A model generated the notes under the pieces. It ran no database searches. It worked only from the letters and a program-made list of their open reading frames with translations, and had not been told where the DNA came from. Shown one piece after another: positions 1 through 9,401 of a stretch of 64,000 nt of DNA (position 1 is the first letter of the stretch; each line of letters begins with the position of its first letter). A program made the translations under genes and the position numbers. Origin of the DNA: Virgisporangium aliadipatigenens (lineage in GTDB: Bacteria; Actinomycetota; Actinomycetes; Mycobacteriales; Micromonosporaceae); the NCBI RefSeq assembly GCF_016863615.1, contig NZ_BOPF01000033.1:1-64000 (forward strand), given 5' to 3'.

Positions 1-25
1 CCCGGCGGGCCCGCGAAATAGATCT

Positions 26-1051
26 CTAAAGGGTCTCGATCGGACGCCCGTCGAAGTCGATGGCGGAGTAGAGGGCGAGTTTCTCCAGCCGGTGGTAGGA
101 GTCGATCACGCGGATCGTGCCGGACTTGGAGCGCATGACGATCGACTGCGTGTACGCCCCGCCGGAGCGGTACCGCACGCCACGCACCAGGTCGCCGCTG
201 GTCACGCCGGTGGCGCAGAAGAACATGTTGTCGCCGGAGACGAGGTCGTCGGTGCTCAGCACCCGCGCCAGGTCGTGACCGGCGGCCAGCGCCTTCTCCC
301 GCTCGGCGTCGTCGCGCGGCCACAGGCGGGTCTGGATCGCGCCGCCCATGCACTTGAGCGCGCAGGCGGAGACGATGCCCTCCGGCGTGCCGCCGATGCC
401 CATCAGCACGTCGACGTCGCTGCCCTCCCGGGCGGCGCTGATCGACCCGGCGATGTCCCCGTCCGAGATGAACCGGATCCGTGCGCCCATCCCGCGCACC
501 CGCCGGATCAGGTCCTGGTGCCGCGGCCGGTCCAGGATGCAGACCGTCACGTCGGAGACGGCCGAACGCTTCACCTTGGCGATGCGGCGCAGGTTCTCCT
601 CGACGCCGGCCTCGATGTCGATCACGTCGGCGCAGTCCGGCCCGACGGCCAGCTTCTCCATGTAGAAGACCGCGCTCGGGTCGAACATCGCGCCCCGCTC
701 GGCCACCGCCAGCACGGCCAGCGCATTGGGCATGCCCTTGCTCATCAGCGTCGTCCCGTCGATCGGGTCGACCGCCACGTCCACCTCGGGACCGGTGCCG
801 TCGCCGACCCGCTCGCCGTTGTAGAGCATCGGGGCGTTGTCCTTCTCGCCCTCGCCGATCACGACCACCCCGGTCATCGGGACGGAGTTGATCAGCTTGC
901 GCATCGCGTCGACGGCCGCGCCGTCGCCGCCCTCCTTGTCGCCGCGACCCACCCAACGGCCCGCGGCCATCGCGGCCGCCTCCGTGACCCGGACCAGGTC
1001 CAGGGCGAGGTTACGGTCGAGATCCTGAGGCTTGCGTACAGGTACGTCCAT
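26..1051 (-). CDS. glpX: Fructose-1,6-bisphosphatase class II
   Basis: The 341-residue product matches GlpX-type fructose-1,6-bisphosphatase, which removes the 1-phosphate of fructose 1,6-bisphosphate in gluconeogenesis in the cytosol. Visible signatures are [11 protein letters not shown] (about residues 67-77), the metal/phosphate motif DPIDGTT (95-101) and a GIGGTPEG loop later in the protein, all characteristic of the GlpX family and of the wider Li-sensitive phosphatase fold. The ATG at 1051 is preceded by a strong AGGAGG-type ribosome site; a longer in-frame reading upstream lacks GlpX similarity. Length is normal for the family. It diverges from the DUF4245 gene. In many actinobacteria this is the only FBPase type, but that cannot be tested here. 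Confidence 0.95.
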   Translation of the reverse strand: MDVPVRKPQDLDRNLALDLVRVTEAAAMAAGRWVGRGDKEGGDGAAVDAMRKLINSVPMTGVVVIGEGEKDNAPMLYNGERVGDGTGPEVDVAVDPIDGTTLMSKGMPNALAVLAVAERGAMFDPSAVFYMEKLAVGPDCADVIDIEAGVEENLRRIAKVKRSAVSDVTVCILDRPRHQDLIRRVRGMGARIRFISDGDIAGSISAAREGSDVDVLMGIGGTPEGIVSACALKCMGGAIQTRLWPRDDAEREKALAAGHDLARVLSTDDLVSGDNMFFCATGVTSGDLVRGVRYRSGGAYTQSIVMRSKSGTIRVIDSYHRLEKLALYSAIDFDGRPIETL

Positions 1052-1144
1052 CGGGTTCCTCCTCGCGCTGACCGCAATCCTCCCATGGGGGGTGTGCGCG
1101 GGCCCGGGGCCATGGGCGAGGATGACGCGGAGCGAGGTGATTGT

Positions 1145-1885
1145 GTGAGTGAGAGTTCCTGGCCCCAGGGAACCGGTCGGGCCCCCCGGCCGCCCGACTC
1201 GACCGATCCCGATCTGGCGCCCCTGCCGCCCGACGGTCCAGGTCCGGCCTACGGCGAAGACCATCCGCCGGCGCTGACGGGGCAGATCCCGGCGTACGCC
1301 GACGACACCGACTACGACGATGACGACGAGCCCGTCGAGGACGGCCTGCGCGAGAACCGCGGTCCCGTCCAGGCCGTCGCCGAACGCAGCCGGCGCCCGC
1401 GCGACATGGTGATCTCCATAGGCGTGCTGGTCGGCATCCTGCTGGTCCTCTTCGGCGTGTACAGCTTCCTCGGCGGCGGCGACTCGGCGGCGATCGACCC
1501 CGGTCCCACGTACGCGGAGGCGCGGGCGGCGGCCGCCTTCCCGGTGCTCGAACCGAAGGGGCTCAGCGACGACTGGAAGCCGGTGCGCGCGCTGTACCAG
1601 CCGCAGCAGTCCGGAGCGGAGCTGCGCGTCGGCTACGAGACGCCGGACGGCGGTTCCGTGCAGCTGATCGAGGGCAGCCTGCCGCCGGAGGAGATGCTGC
1701 GCCGCGAACTCGGCGGCGAGCGGACCTCGTCCGGCAACGTCGACGTGGGCGGCAGGTCGTGGGAGAGCTACCCCGCGCGAACCGGTGAGAAGGCGCTCGT
1801 GCTGCGCGAGCCGGGCCGCACGGTGATCGTCGTCGGCAAGGCCTCGGAGGACGAGCTGAAGCAGCTCGCGGGGTCGCTGAAGTGA
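1145..1885 (+). CDS. DUF4245-type single-pass membrane protein
   Basis: The 246-residue product has a Pro/Asp-rich cytoplasmic N-terminus (with a DDDDE run), one hydrophobic span at about residues 88-110 and an outside domain of about 135 residues. The overall layout and the C-terminal pattern ([12 protein letters not shown], near-terminal [12 protein letters not shown]) fit the actinobacterial DUF4245 family, whose function is unknown. I chose the GTG at 1145, which follows AGGTGA; in-frame ATGs at 1085 and 1112 are alternatives but lie against the glpX promoter side. DUF4245 genes commonly sit beside glpX or xseBA in actinobacteria, which supports the call. No biochemical role can be inferred. 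Confidence 0.8.
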   Translation: MSESSWPQGTGRAPRPPDSTDPDLAPLPPDGPGPAYGEDHPPALTGQIPAYADDTDYDDDDEPVEDGLRENRGPVQAVAERSRRPRDMVISIGVLVGILLVLFGVYSFLGGGDSAAIDPGPTYAEARAAAAFPVLEPKGLSDDWKPVRALYQPQQSGAELRVGYETPDGGSVQLIEGSLPPEEMLRRELGGERTSSGNVDVGGRSWESYPARTGEKALVLREPGRTVIVVGKASEDELKQLAGSLK

Positions 1886-1891
1886 TCTTTT

Positions 1892-1925
1892 GCCGCCCGC
1901 CCGGCTAGCTTTCCGGGCGGGCGGC
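1892..1925. terminator. Perfect 13-bp inverted repeat between convergent genes
   Basis: Arms at 1892-1904 and 1913-1925 are perfectly complementary (GCCGCCCGCCCGG and its complement) around an 8-nt loop. The repeat lies exactly where the DUF4245 gene and xseB converge and overlaps the last codons of xseB. Neither side has a proper U tract, so this is a GC-rich hairpin terminator of the actinobacterial kind rather than a classical intrinsic terminator. Confidence 0.6.
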
Positions 1926-2102
1926 GTCCAGCTTGGCCCGGGCGTCGTCCAGCCACTGCTGGCAGATCGCGGCCAGCTTCTCGCCGCGTTCCCACAGGGC
2001 CAGCGACTCCTCCAGGGTGGCGCCGCCGGCCTCCAGCCGTTCGACGACGCCGGCCAGCTCGGCCCGGGCCTGCTCGTAGCTCAGTTGCTGCTGCTCAGTC
2101 AT
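1905..2102 (-). CDS. xseB: Exodeoxyribonuclease VII small subunit
   Basis: The 65-residue product is a typical XseB: an all-helical protein with the family pattern [19 protein letters not shown] followed by [14 protein letters not shown]. With XseA it forms exonuclease VII, which degrades single-stranded DNA from both ends and acts in mismatch and other DNA repair. The ATG at 2102 lies inside the end of xseA, giving an 8-nt overlap, so the two subunits are almost certainly translationally coupled in the order xseA-xseB. Length is normal for the family. Confidence 0.93.
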   Translation of the reverse strand: MTEQQQLSYEQARAELAGVVERLEAGGATLEESLALWERGEKLAAICQQWLDDARAKLDAARPES

Positions 2103-3306
2103 CGCTGGCGACCTTAGCGGTCAGCTCGCCGCCCGCCAGCCGCACCCGCAGCGTCTCGCCTTCCGCTACCTCTTCCGGGGAACGCACGACCGCCCCGTCG
2201 GCGCGCTGCACGATGGCGTAGCCGCGTTCCAGGGTGGCCCTCGGCGACAGCGCCCGCAGCCGCGCGGTGGTGTGCGTGAGCCCGTCGTCGGCCCGGTCGA
2301 GGCGGTGGCGCAGGATGCGTTCGGCCCGGTCGCGCAGCGCACTGGTGTCGGCCGCGAGCCCGTCGAGGACGGCGTGCGGCTTGGCCAGGGCGGGGCGGCT
2401 GCGCATCCCGTCGAGGCGGTGCTGTTCGCGTTCGATCAGGTGGTGCATCGTGCGGCGGAGGCGACCGCGCGCCGTGTCGATGAGGCGCCACTCGTCGCGC
2501 AGGTCCGGCACGACCCGCTTGGCGGCGTCGGTCGGGGTCGACGCGTGGTAGTCGGCGACGTAGTCCACCAGGTGGGTGTCGGTCTCGTGGCCGATCGCCG
2601 AGATCACCGGCGTGCGGCAGCCGAACACGGCGCGGCACAACCCCTCGTCGGAGAAGGGCAGCCGGTCCTCGGCGCTGCCGCCGCCCCGGGCCAGGATGAT
2701 CACGTCGACGCCCTCGTCCGCGTCGAGGACCCGCAGGGCATTGATCATCTCCGGAACGGCCTGCGCCCCCTGCACCGCCACGTTGATCACCCGGAACTCC
2801 ACGGACGGCCAGCGGCGCTTGGCGTTCTGCAGCACGTCGCGCTCCGCCGCGCTGGCCCGGCCCGTGATCAAGCCCACTCTGTGCGGCAGGAACGGCAGCC
2901 GCCGCTTGCGCGACCGGTCGAAGAGACCCTCGGCGTTCAGCAGCTTGCGCAGCTTCTCGATCCGGGCCAGCAGTTCGCCGATGCCCACCTGCCGGATCTC
3001 GTCGGCGCGCAGGCTCAACGTGCCCCGGCCCGGGAAGAAGTCCGGCTTGGCCCGCGCCACGATCCGGGCGCCGCTCTCCAGCTCGGGTGCGCCGCGATCC
3101 AGCACGTCCCGGTTGGTGGTGATCGTCAGGCTGAGATCCGCCGACGGGTCCCGCAGCGTGATGAACACCGTGCCGGCACCGGGCCGGCGGGTGATCTGCG
3201 CCACCTGCCCGTCGATCCAGACCCACCCCAGCTTCCCGATCCACGCGGAGATCTTCTGGCTGACCACGCGCACCGGCCACGGCTGCTCGGGGGACGATTC
3301 CGACAC
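2095..3306 (-). CDS. xseA: Exodeoxyribonuclease VII large subunit
   Basis: The 403-residue product is XseA. An N-terminal OB-fold DNA-binding region (about 15-115, including WVWIDGQV) is followed by the catalytic domain with VGLITG, the glycine-rich stretch [10 protein letters not shown]-like (here [10 protein letters not shown]) and the conserved GHETD motif, then a long helical region that contacts XseB. I placed the start at the GTG at 3306; an in-frame ATG at 3336 would add ten residues and reach almost to the divergent ispH start. Downstream xseB overlaps by 8 nt. The two genes form an operon. Confidence 0.94.
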   Translation of the reverse strand: MSESSPEQPWPVRVVSQKISAWIGKLGWVWIDGQVAQITRRPGAGTVFITLRDPSADLSLTITTNRDVLDRGAPELESGARIVARAKPDFFPGRGTLSLRADEIRQVGIGELLARIEKLRKLLNAEGLFDRSRKRRLPFLPHRVGLITGRASAAERDVLQNAKRRWPSVEFRVINVAVQGAQAVPEMINALRVLDADEGVDVIILARGGGSAEDRLPFSDEGLCRAVFGCRTPVISAIGHETDTHLVDYVADYHASTPTDAAKRVVPDLRDEWRLIDTARGRLRRTMHHLIEREQHRLDGMRSRPALAKPHAVLDGLAADTSALRDRAERILRHRLDRADDGLTHTTARLRALSPRATLERGYAIVQRADGAVVRSPEEVAEGETLRVRLAGGELTAKVASDD

Positions 3307-3342
3307 GGGTGCCACCCTATCGGCGGCACGTACCATGGCCGG

Positions 3343-4311
3343 GTGACCACCTCTCCGAAGCGGGTTCTGCTGGCCAAGCCGCGCGGGTACTGCGCCGGCG
3401 TCGACCGTGCGGTGCAGACCGTCGAGAAGGCGCTCGACCTCTACGGCGCACCGGTGTACGTCCGCAAGGAGATCGTGCACAACAAGCACGTCGTGACCAC
3501 GCTCCAGGCGCGCGGCGCGATCTTCGTGGAGGAGAACGAGGAGGTGCCCGAGGGCTCCGTCGTGATCTTCTCCGCGCACGGCGTGGCGCCCGAGGTGTAC
3601 GCCCAGGCCAAGGAGCGTTCGCTCAAGGCCATCGACGCCACCTGCCCGCTGGTGACGAAGGTGCACCACGAGGCGCGCCGGTTCGCCAACGACGATTACG
3701 ACATCCTGCTCATCGGGCACGAGGGGCACGAAGAGGTCATCGGCACCACCGGCCAGGCGCCGGCCCGGATCACGCTGGTCGACGGGCCCGACTCGGTCGA
3801 GCAGGTGGAGGTGCGGGACCCCTCGAAGGTCGTGTGGCTGTCGCAGACCACGCTCTCGGTGGACGAGACCATGGAGACCGTCAACCGGCTCAAGCTCAAG
3901 CTGCCGCTGCTCCAGGCGCCGCCGAGCGACGACATCTGCTACGCCACGCAGAACCGCCAGCTCGCCGTCAAGGAGATCGCGCCGGAGTGCGACGTCGTGC
4001 TGGTCGTCGGTTCGCAGAACTCCTCCAACTCGCAGCGGCTGCGTGAGGTGGCCGTCGACTGCGGTTCCAAGGCGGGGTACCTGATCGACTTCGCCTCCGA
4101 GATCCAGGAGGAGTGGCTGACCGACGCCACCACGGTCGGCCTGACCTCCGGGGCGTCGGTGCCGGACGAGCTGGTGATGGACGTGCTGGCGTTCCTGGCC
4201 GAGCGCGGCTTCACCAGCGTCACGGAGGTCAACACGGCGGAGGAGCGCCTGACCTTCAGCCTTCCCCAGGAGCTCAAGCGCGACATGAAGGCTGCTGCGG
4301 CGCGGGCCTGA
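3343..4311 (+). CDS. ispH: 4-hydroxy-3-methylbut-2-enyl diphosphate reductase
   Basis: IspH catalyses the last step of the methylerythritol-phosphate pathway, reducing HMBPP to IPP and DMAPP with a [4Fe-4S] cluster in the cytosol. The three cluster cysteines are present at about residues 17 (RGYCAGV), 101 (DATCPLV) and 199 (DICYATQ), and the TSGAS-type substrate loop is seen near residue 270. The 322-residue length is normal. Start is the GTG at 3343, only 36 bp from the divergent xseA start; no good Shine-Dalgarno precedes it, so the message may be nearly leaderless. High confidence. Confidence 0.95.
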   Translation: MTTSPKRVLLAKPRGYCAGVDRAVQTVEKALDLYGAPVYVRKEIVHNKHVVTTLQARGAIFVEENEEVPEGSVVIFSAHGVAPEVYAQAKERSLKAIDATCPLVTKVHHEARRFANDDYDILLIGHEGHEEVIGTTGQAPARITLVDGPDSVEQVEVRDPSKVVWLSQTTLSVDETMETVNRLKLKLPLLQAPPSDDICYATQNRQLAVKEIAPECDVVLVVGSQNSSNSQRLREVAVDCGSKAGYLIDFASEIQEEWLTDATTVGLTSGASVPDELVMDVLAFLAERGFTSVTEVNTAEERLTFSLPQELKRDMKAAAARA

Positions 4312-4358
4312 TCTTTGCGCGGGCCCTGGTCGGCCTCGGGCGAGCCGCAAGATCGGCG

Positions 4359-5528
4359 CTACTCGTCGCTCAGCAGCGCCTCGTACTCCGACTCGACCAG
4401 CTCCGTCGCCTGGACGGACCGCGGCGCGACCTCGACCTGCGGGGGCGCCGGCAGGTCCGTGCCCGACACGCCCAGCTCGGCGAGCTTGCGGGCACTGACC
4501 AGGACCCGGGCCTCCAATGAACCGACCGCCCGGTTGTACGCCGTCACCGACGCGCTCAACGAGGTGCCCACCTTCGCCAGGTGATCGCCCATCGTGGACA
4601 GCCGCCCGTACAGCTCGCGGGCGATCGTGTGCACCGTCATGGCGTTGCGCGCCAGGGCCTCCTGACGCCAGGCGTAGGCGATCGTGCGCAGCAACGCCAC
4701 GAGCGTCGACGGCGTCGCCAACACCACGTTGCGGCTGAACGCGTGCTCCAGCAGCGTCGGATCCCGCTGCAACGCCGCGTCCAGGAACGGATCCGCCGGC
4801 AGGAACAGCACCACGAACTCCGGCGTCGGCTCGAACGCCTCCCAGTACGCCTTGGCCGACAGCTGATCGACATGGGCGCGCACCTGCCTGGCGTGGTGCA
4901 GGAGGCGTTCGTTGCGCACGTCGTCCTCGCGCGCCTCCATCGCCCCCAGATAGGCGTCGAACGGCACCTTCGCGTCCACCACCACCTGCCGCCCGCCGTG
5001 CAGGTGCACCACCAGGTCCGGCCGCACGCCGCCGGCGTCGGTGCGGCCGCTGACCTGCTCCTCGAAGTCGCAGTGATCCAGCATGCCGGCCGCCTCGACG
5101 ATCCGACGCAGCTGATGCTCGCCCCACCGGCCGCGCACCTGCGGCGCCCGCAACGCCGCCACCAGCTGCCGCGTCTCCGTGCGCAGCTCCCCGGAGACCG
5201 CCGTCATCGAACGCACCTGCTCGCGCAGCGACTCGTAGGCGCCCACCCGGTCCCGCTCCAGCTCGGAGACGCGCGTCTCGTACCGCGCCAGCGACTCCCG
5301 CAGCGGCGCCACCGCGTCCGCCACCGCCGCCTGCGACTGCTCGGCGGCCTCGTAGTTGAGCGCGCGGAGCGACCGCTCCAGTCGGGCCTCGCCCTCGCGG
5401 GTCGCCCGTAGGGTCGCGTCCAGCCGGGCGATCTCCGTGATCGAACGGGACCGGGCCGCGAACCATCCGAGCGCCCCGCCGACGGCGAGACCGACCAGCA
5501 GTACCAGTAGCTCCACGGTGGACAGCAT
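4359..5528 (-). CDS. rmuC: DNA recombination protein RmuC
   Basis: The 389-residue product starts with one hydrophobic anchor (about 4-24), continues with a long coiled-coil (30-130) and ends in the RmuC nuclease-like domain, marked by GRWGEHQLRRIVEAAGM, RPDLVVHLHGGRQVVVDAKVP and FLPADPFLDAAL. RmuC proteins limit inversions at short inverted repeats; the domain is related to the restriction-endonuclease fold, with the D/DAK motif seen here. The ATG at 5528 fits the membrane anchor as N-terminus. The gene converges on ispH and diverges from the next gene with 43 bp between starts. Confidence 0.92.
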   Translation of the reverse strand: MLSTVELLVLLVGLAVGGALGWFAARSRSITEIARLDATLRATREGEARLERSLRALNYEAAEQSQAAVADAVAPLRESLARYETRVSELERDRVGAYESLREQVRSMTAVSGELRTETRQLVAALRAPQVRGRWGEHQLRRIVEAAGMLDHCDFEEQVSGRTDAGGVRPDLVVHLHGGRQVVVDAKVPFDAYLGAMEAREDDVRNERLLHHARQVRAHVDQLSAKAYWEAFEPTPEFVVLFLPADPFLDAALQRDPTLLEHAFSRNVVLATPSTLVALLRTIAYAWRQEALARNAMTVHTIARELYGRLSTMGDHLAKVGTSLSASVTAYNRAVGSLEARVLVSARKLAELGVSGTDLPAPPQVEVAPRSVQATELVESEYEALLSDE

Positions 5529-5571
5529 GCACGGTGGGTACGACATACGCGCTTTGGGTAGCGGAATCCGT

Positions 5572-6384
5572 ATGACGGCCGTGATTGTGATCGTTCTTTT
5601 GCTGCTCGTGGTGGGTGCGCTGCTCGTCTTCTCCCGGCTGAGGGCCGCGCGGGCGCTGGAGGACGCGCGGGCCGAGGCCCGGCGGTGGCACGAACAGCTC
5701 GGCGGGCAGCTCAGCACGCTCGACCCGCAGGGTTCGGCCGCGGCGCGGCAGGCGCTGGCCGACGCGAGCGAACGCTTCAACGCCGCCGGCGGGGAGATCG
5801 CCTCCGCGCGTTCGGTGCGGCAGGTGGAGCTGGCCCGCGACTCCGCCCTGGAGGGCCTGTCCTACGTGCGCGCCGCCCGAACGGCACTGGGCCTCGACCC
5901 CGGCCCCGCGCTGCCGCTCACCTCAGCACAGCGGGCGGCGGGGGAGATCACCGTGCCGCGTTCCGTGGAGGCGGACGGGCGTCGGGTCTCCGCGGCGCCG
6001 CACGCGGGGGACGGGACGCCGTATTACTACCCGGGCGGGGTGGTCGCGGGGCGCCGGGTGCCGCGCGGCTGGTACTCCGAACCGTGGTGGCGGGCGGCGT
6101 TGATCGGCGGGGCGTGGGGACTGGGTTCGGCGCTGTTGTTCAGCGCGTTGTTCAGCCCGGTCTTCGCGGACCCGGGTTATGACGCCGGGCTGGTGTCCGG
6201 CGACGTGGGGGACTCCTTCGACGGCGACTCCCTCGACGGCGACTCCTCGGACGGCGACTCCTCGGACGGGGATTACGAGGTCGGCGGGTTTGAGGACGGC
6301 GGCGACTCCGGTGACTCGGTCGACTCCTTCGACTCCTTCGACGGCGGCGACTCGTTCAGCGACTTCGGCGGCGGCGACTTCTAA
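5572..6384 (+). CDS. Membrane protein with acidic Gly-Asp-Ser repeat tail
   Basis: Not assigned to a named family. The 270-residue protein begins with a hydrophobic segment (about 3-22), has a helical Ala/Arg-rich stretch resembling a coiled coil (25-100), then a second hydrophobic segment (WWRAALIGGAWGLGSALLFSALFS, roughly 170-195), and ends in about 75 residues that are almost only Gly, Asp, Ser, Phe and Glu. The tail contains four 15-nt tandem units encoding GDSxD. Such acidic tails bind cations or stay unstructured. I chose the ATG at 5572; an in-frame ATG at 5527 would overlap the divergent rmuC start. Function unknown. Confidence 0.75.
   Translation: MTAVIVIVLLLLVVGALLVFSRLRAARALEDARAEARRWHEQLGGQLSTLDPQGSAAARQALADASERFNAAGGEIASARSVRQVELARDSALEGLSYVRAARTALGLDPGPALPLTSAQRAAGEITVPRSVEADGRRVSAAPHAGDGTPYYYPGGVVAGRRVPRGWYSEPWWRAALIGGAWGLGSALLFSALFSPVFADPGYDAGLVSGDVGDSFDGDSLDGDSSDGDSSDGDYEVGGFEDGGDSGDSVDSFDSFDGGDSFSDFGGGDF
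6208..6267 (+). repeat. Four 15-nt tandem repeats encoding GDSxD
   Basis: Four in-frame 15-nt units encode GDSFD, GDSLD, GDSSD and GDSSD, followed by a degenerate fifth unit (GDYEV). Within the repeats the second and third codons are nearly identical at the nucleotide level, so recent slippage is plausible. A looser set of GD/SFD units continues to the stop codon at 6384. Confidence 0.85.
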
Positions 6385-6428
6385 CCCCGTCGACGGCCTC
6401 ATGATCATGGCGGGCGTCCCGCCGGGGC

Positions 6429-9284
6429 TCAGCGGCGGTTGAGGGCGCGTTCGGCCATGGCGAGGTCCGAAGCTGCGGCGCGGGCGAACGGGCTGCCCTC
6501 GCCGAGCAGTTCCGAGTAGATCTCGTGGGCGGCGCGATACTCCGCGATCGCCTCGTTCAGGCGGCCGATGTCGTGCAGCACACTTGCGAGCCGGTGCCGC
6601 GAGACAGCGGTGTCCAGGTGTACCGGCCCGAGCAGGCGCAACCGGCTGCGCAGGACCCGCCGGTGCTGAGCCTCGGCCTCCTCCAGCCGCCCCGCCTGGT
6701 GCAGCGCGGACGCCAACAGCGAACGGCTCATCAGCGAGTCCCGGTGCTCCGCGCCCAGCACCCGCTGGCGGGCCTCCAGGACCTGCCGGTGCTCGTCCAC
6801 GGCGCGGTCGAGTTCGCCCAGGTCCTGGTGCACCTTGGCGAGATTGCTGCGGCTGATCAGGGTCTCCTGGTGGGTGGCGCCCAGGACCCGGGTGCGCGCG
6901 TGCAGGACCCGCTGGTGCTCGGCCTCCGCCTGGGTGAGTTCGCCGAGCTGGTGGAAGATCGTCGCGAGGTGGCTGCGGCTGGTCAGCGTGTCCGGATGAT
7001 CCTGGCCCAGCGAACGGGTCCGTGCGGCCAGCACGTCCTCGCACTCGCGCAGCGCCTCGCCGAGCCGGTCGAGGTCGCGCAGCACCGTCGCGTGCTGGTC
7101 GCGGGCGGCGAGCGTGTCCGGGTGTTCGGGGCCGAGCGCACGTGCGCGGTCGCCGATGATGCGCTGGTACGCGCCCTCGGCCTCCTGCAGTTGGCCCTGC
7201 CAGTGGAGTTCGGTCGCGTGGCGCCAGGCCGCGCTGTCATCGTAGGTGCGTGCGGGAGGTGGTGTCGGCCGCGGGACGGCCGCCGCGCCGACGGCCGGGC
7301 GGGGCTCGTCCGGGGTGTCGGCTCCGTCGGCCGGCTGCGGCGGCGGGGTGCTGCCGACCGGGCGGGGCGCCGGTGCGGAGCCGACCTGGCGGGGAGCCGT
7401 CGCGGGGGGAGGGCCGGCGGGTGGCACCGGGCGAGGGGGTGCGGTGGGGGACTGGCTCACCGCACGGGGGGTGGTGCCGGCGGCCCCGGGCAACGGCTGG
7501 GGCGGGAAGCCGGGCTGCCCGCCGCTCGCCTGGCCGCCCCCGCCGTGTGCGCCGCCTGCCTGTCCGCCCCCGGCGTGTGCGCCGCCCGCCGGGCCGCCGC
7601 CGTGTGCGCCACCGCCGTGCGCGCCGGCTTGGCCGCTGCCGGCACGGGAGCCGCCGTGTGTGCCGCTCGCCGGGCCGCCGCCCGCGTAGGGATCGCCTGC
7701 GTGTCCGCTGCCGCCGGTCTGGCCGCTGCCTGCGCGTGTGCCGCTCGCCTGGCCGCCACCCGGGTAGATGTCTCCCGCGCTGCCGCCACCGTGTGCGCCG
7801 CCTGCCTGGCCGCCGGCCGCGTAGGCGTCGCCTCCGGGGCCGCGTGCGCCACCGGCGGGCGCGCCGCTCCCGGCCGAGCCGCCACCCGGATAGATGCCCC
7901 CGGACGCGCCGGTGCCGCCGGATGGGTCGGGACCGCCCGACGCGCGTCCCGCAGCGGAGCCGCCGCCGGATGCACCGGGACCGCCGGATCCGCGGCCGGC
8001 AGCGGAGCCGCCGCCGGTCGGACCCGCGCCGCGCGTAGCGCCCGATCCGCCGCCACCCGCACCCGGATCGGCCGATGCGCCGTGGCCGCCGGCCGTCCCG
8101 GACCCGCCGCGCCGCCCGGACGACCCTGTCGCGGCTGCTCCACCGATCTCCTCGAACCCGTCGTCCGCGCCGGCCGTACCGCCCGAGGCGCCGGCAAGGG
8201 ACCCGGCGGCACCACGCCCGCCGCCCCGACCGGACTGCCCCGCGCCGCTGGCCGCACCACGACCGCCGGCCGCGCCGTGCGGGGCCGTGCCGACCGGGTC
8301 GGTGTCGTCGGGCGCGGGCGCACGGTATATCCCGCCGGACGGGCGGGCGGGTTCGTCGTCGGGATGTTCGGTCACCTCGGGGGCCACCGGGGGGCGGCCC
8401 GCGCCGTCGGTCCAGGGTTCCTGCGCCCAGGGGTCGCCCTGCCAGGACGGGTCGGGCGGCCGCTGCTCCGGCGCGGGTCGCTGGGCCGGTGCCGGCCGTG
8501 GCGGGGCGGGTGCCGGGCGGTGGACCGGTGGCGGCGCGCCGACCGCCGGCCGACCGGTCGCCACGCCTACCGCGGCGGGAACGGCGGGTGCGCGTTCGGC
8601 CACCGCGTGACGGACCCGGTCGATGCCGGCCAGGAGGGCGTCCAACTCGTCGTCGACCCGCCAGCCGACGGCCACGACGGGGCGTTCCAGGGCGGTGGCC
8701 AGTTCGCTGACGGCCGCGACGGTGGAGTGCTTGGGCGCGGCGTTGACGATGACGAGCACCGCGTCGAACACGGCCGGCGGCCCCACCAGCAGTGTCTGGT
8801 ACGTGGTCTGCATACGCGTGAGCGAAAAGCCGGTGCCGCCCCGGATGTCCACCAGCACCAGCGAACCCGACATGGCGAGCGGGCTCAGCAGGAACCCGTA
8901 CAGCGGCCGCAGTTGCTCACCCGCACGGCCGGCGGCCTGGTACATCGCCTGCGTGGCCGCCTCGTGGTAATCGGCATTTTCCGGCGCGTACACCTTGAGC
9001 GCCTGCGCGAACCGGTCGAGCGCACCTTCGATGTCCCCGGCCTGCTGCGCCTCGGCGGCGGCGGACAGCCGCACCTCGGAACTGGCGACCGGCTGCGCCT
9101 GCCGGGACAGTGCGATGCTGCCGGCGACTCCGGCCAGCCCCACGACGAGCCCGCCGATCACGAGTGCGGCCGCTCCGGCACCGCTCTGGAACCGGATCGT
9201 CGCCAGAACCCCCAGCGAAACCAGCACGAACCCGATGAGGACCAGTAGGGCCCGGGTGCCGCCGTTCCACCGTCCGCTGGACAT
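6429..9284 (-). CDS. Large TPR protein with glycine-rich repeat linker
   Basis: The 951-residue product has two N-terminal membrane spans (about 11-30 and 38-60), a globular domain to about residue 235 that I cannot assign (LVLVDIRGG and AVLVIVNAAP look like Rossmann-type strands), a Pro-rich segment, a Gly/Ala/Ser-rich low-complexity stretch of about 260 residues, and at least five 42-residue kinesin-light-chain-type TPRs in the last 270 residues (repeated RxLGxxHxxTLxSRSxLA). TPRs of this kind bind protein partners. The ATG at 9284 follows GAGGGA. A nearly as long open frame exists on the opposite strand but has no domain content. Related TPR genes are common in Micromonosporaceae; a role cannot be named. 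Confidence 0.85.
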   Translation of the reverse strand: MSSGRWNGGTRALLVLIGFVLVSLGVLATIRFQSGAGAAALVIGGLVVGLAGVAGSIALSRQAQPVASSEVRLSAAAEAQQAGDIEGALDRFAQALKVYAPENADYHEAATQAMYQAAGRAGEQLRPLYGFLLSPLAMSGSLVLVDIRGGTGFSLTRMQTTYQTLLVGPPAVFDAVLVIVNAAPKHSTVAAVSELATALERPVVAVGWRVDDELDALLAGIDRVRHAVAERAPAVPAAVGVATGRPAVGAPPPVHRPAPAPPRPAPAQRPAPEQRPPDPSWQGDPWAQEPWTDGAGRPPVAPEVTEHPDDEPARPSGGIYRAPAPDDTDPVGTAPHGAAGGRGAASGAGQSGRGGGRGAAGSLAGASGGTAGADDGFEEIGGAAATGSSGRRGGSGTAGGHGASADPGAGGGGSGATRGAGPTGGGSAAGRGSGGPGASGGGSAAGRASGGPDPSGGTGASGGIYPGGGSAGSGAPAGGARGPGGDAYAAGGQAGGAHGGGSAGDIYPGGGQASGTRAGSGQTGGSGHAGDPYAGGGPASGTHGGSRAGSGQAGAHGGGAHGGGPAGGAHAGGGQAGGAHGGGGQASGGQPGFPPQPLPGAAGTTPRAVSQSPTAPPRPVPPAGPPPATAPRQVGSAPAPRPVGSTPPPQPADGADTPDEPRPAVGAAAVPRPTPPPARTYDDSAAWRHATELHWQGQLQEAEGAYQRIIGDRARALGPEHPDTLAARDQHATVLRDLDRLGEALRECEDVLAARTRSLGQDHPDTLTSRSHLATIFHQLGELTQAEAEHQRVLHARTRVLGATHQETLISRSNLAKVHQDLGELDRAVDEHRQVLEARQRVLGAEHRDSLMSRSLLASALHQAGRLEEAEAQHRRVLRSRLRLLGPVHLDTAVSRHRLASVLHDIGRLNEAIAEYRAAHEIYSELLGEGSPFARAAASDLAMAERALNRR
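7490..8265 (-). repeat. Glycine-rich low-complexity repeat region
   Basis: Within the TPR gene, this stretch encodes degenerate units such as GGxAGGAHGGGxAG, ASGGxAGSG and IYPGGGxA, each repeated several times. Third positions are almost always G or C, which leaves long open frames on both strands. It is likely an extended flexible linker between membrane domain and TPR domain and a likely site of length variation. Confidence 0.8.
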
Positions 9285-9401
9285 CCGCGTCCCTCGATCC
9301 TTGGAGCCTGCACGACCTCACGATGGGCTGATCGCCCGGATCCGCAGCGTGACAAAGTCTGCCAGGATCCGGGCGTTCATGAAAGATCGTACGGGCGGGG
9401 G

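Noticed and set aside
92-1144. A long open frame on the plus strand opposite glpX and joined to the DUF4245 frame
   Set aside because: It is antisense to a strong GlpX gene and has no domain content; the real gene starts at the GTG at 1145.
3307-5691. An open frame on the minus strand that extends the xseA frame far upstream
   Set aside because: It is a GC-driven extension across ispH and rmuC; the xseA similarity starts at residue one of the GTG 3306 product.
6409-6423. Terminator hairpin GGCGGG-CGT-CCCGCC after the acidic-tail gene
   Set aside because: Only 6 bp, likely by chance at this GC content, and no U tract.
6525-9248. A 907-codon frame on the plus strand opposite the TPR gene
   Set aside because: Arg/Ala/Gly-rich with no domain; the opposite strand carries membrane spans and true TPRs.
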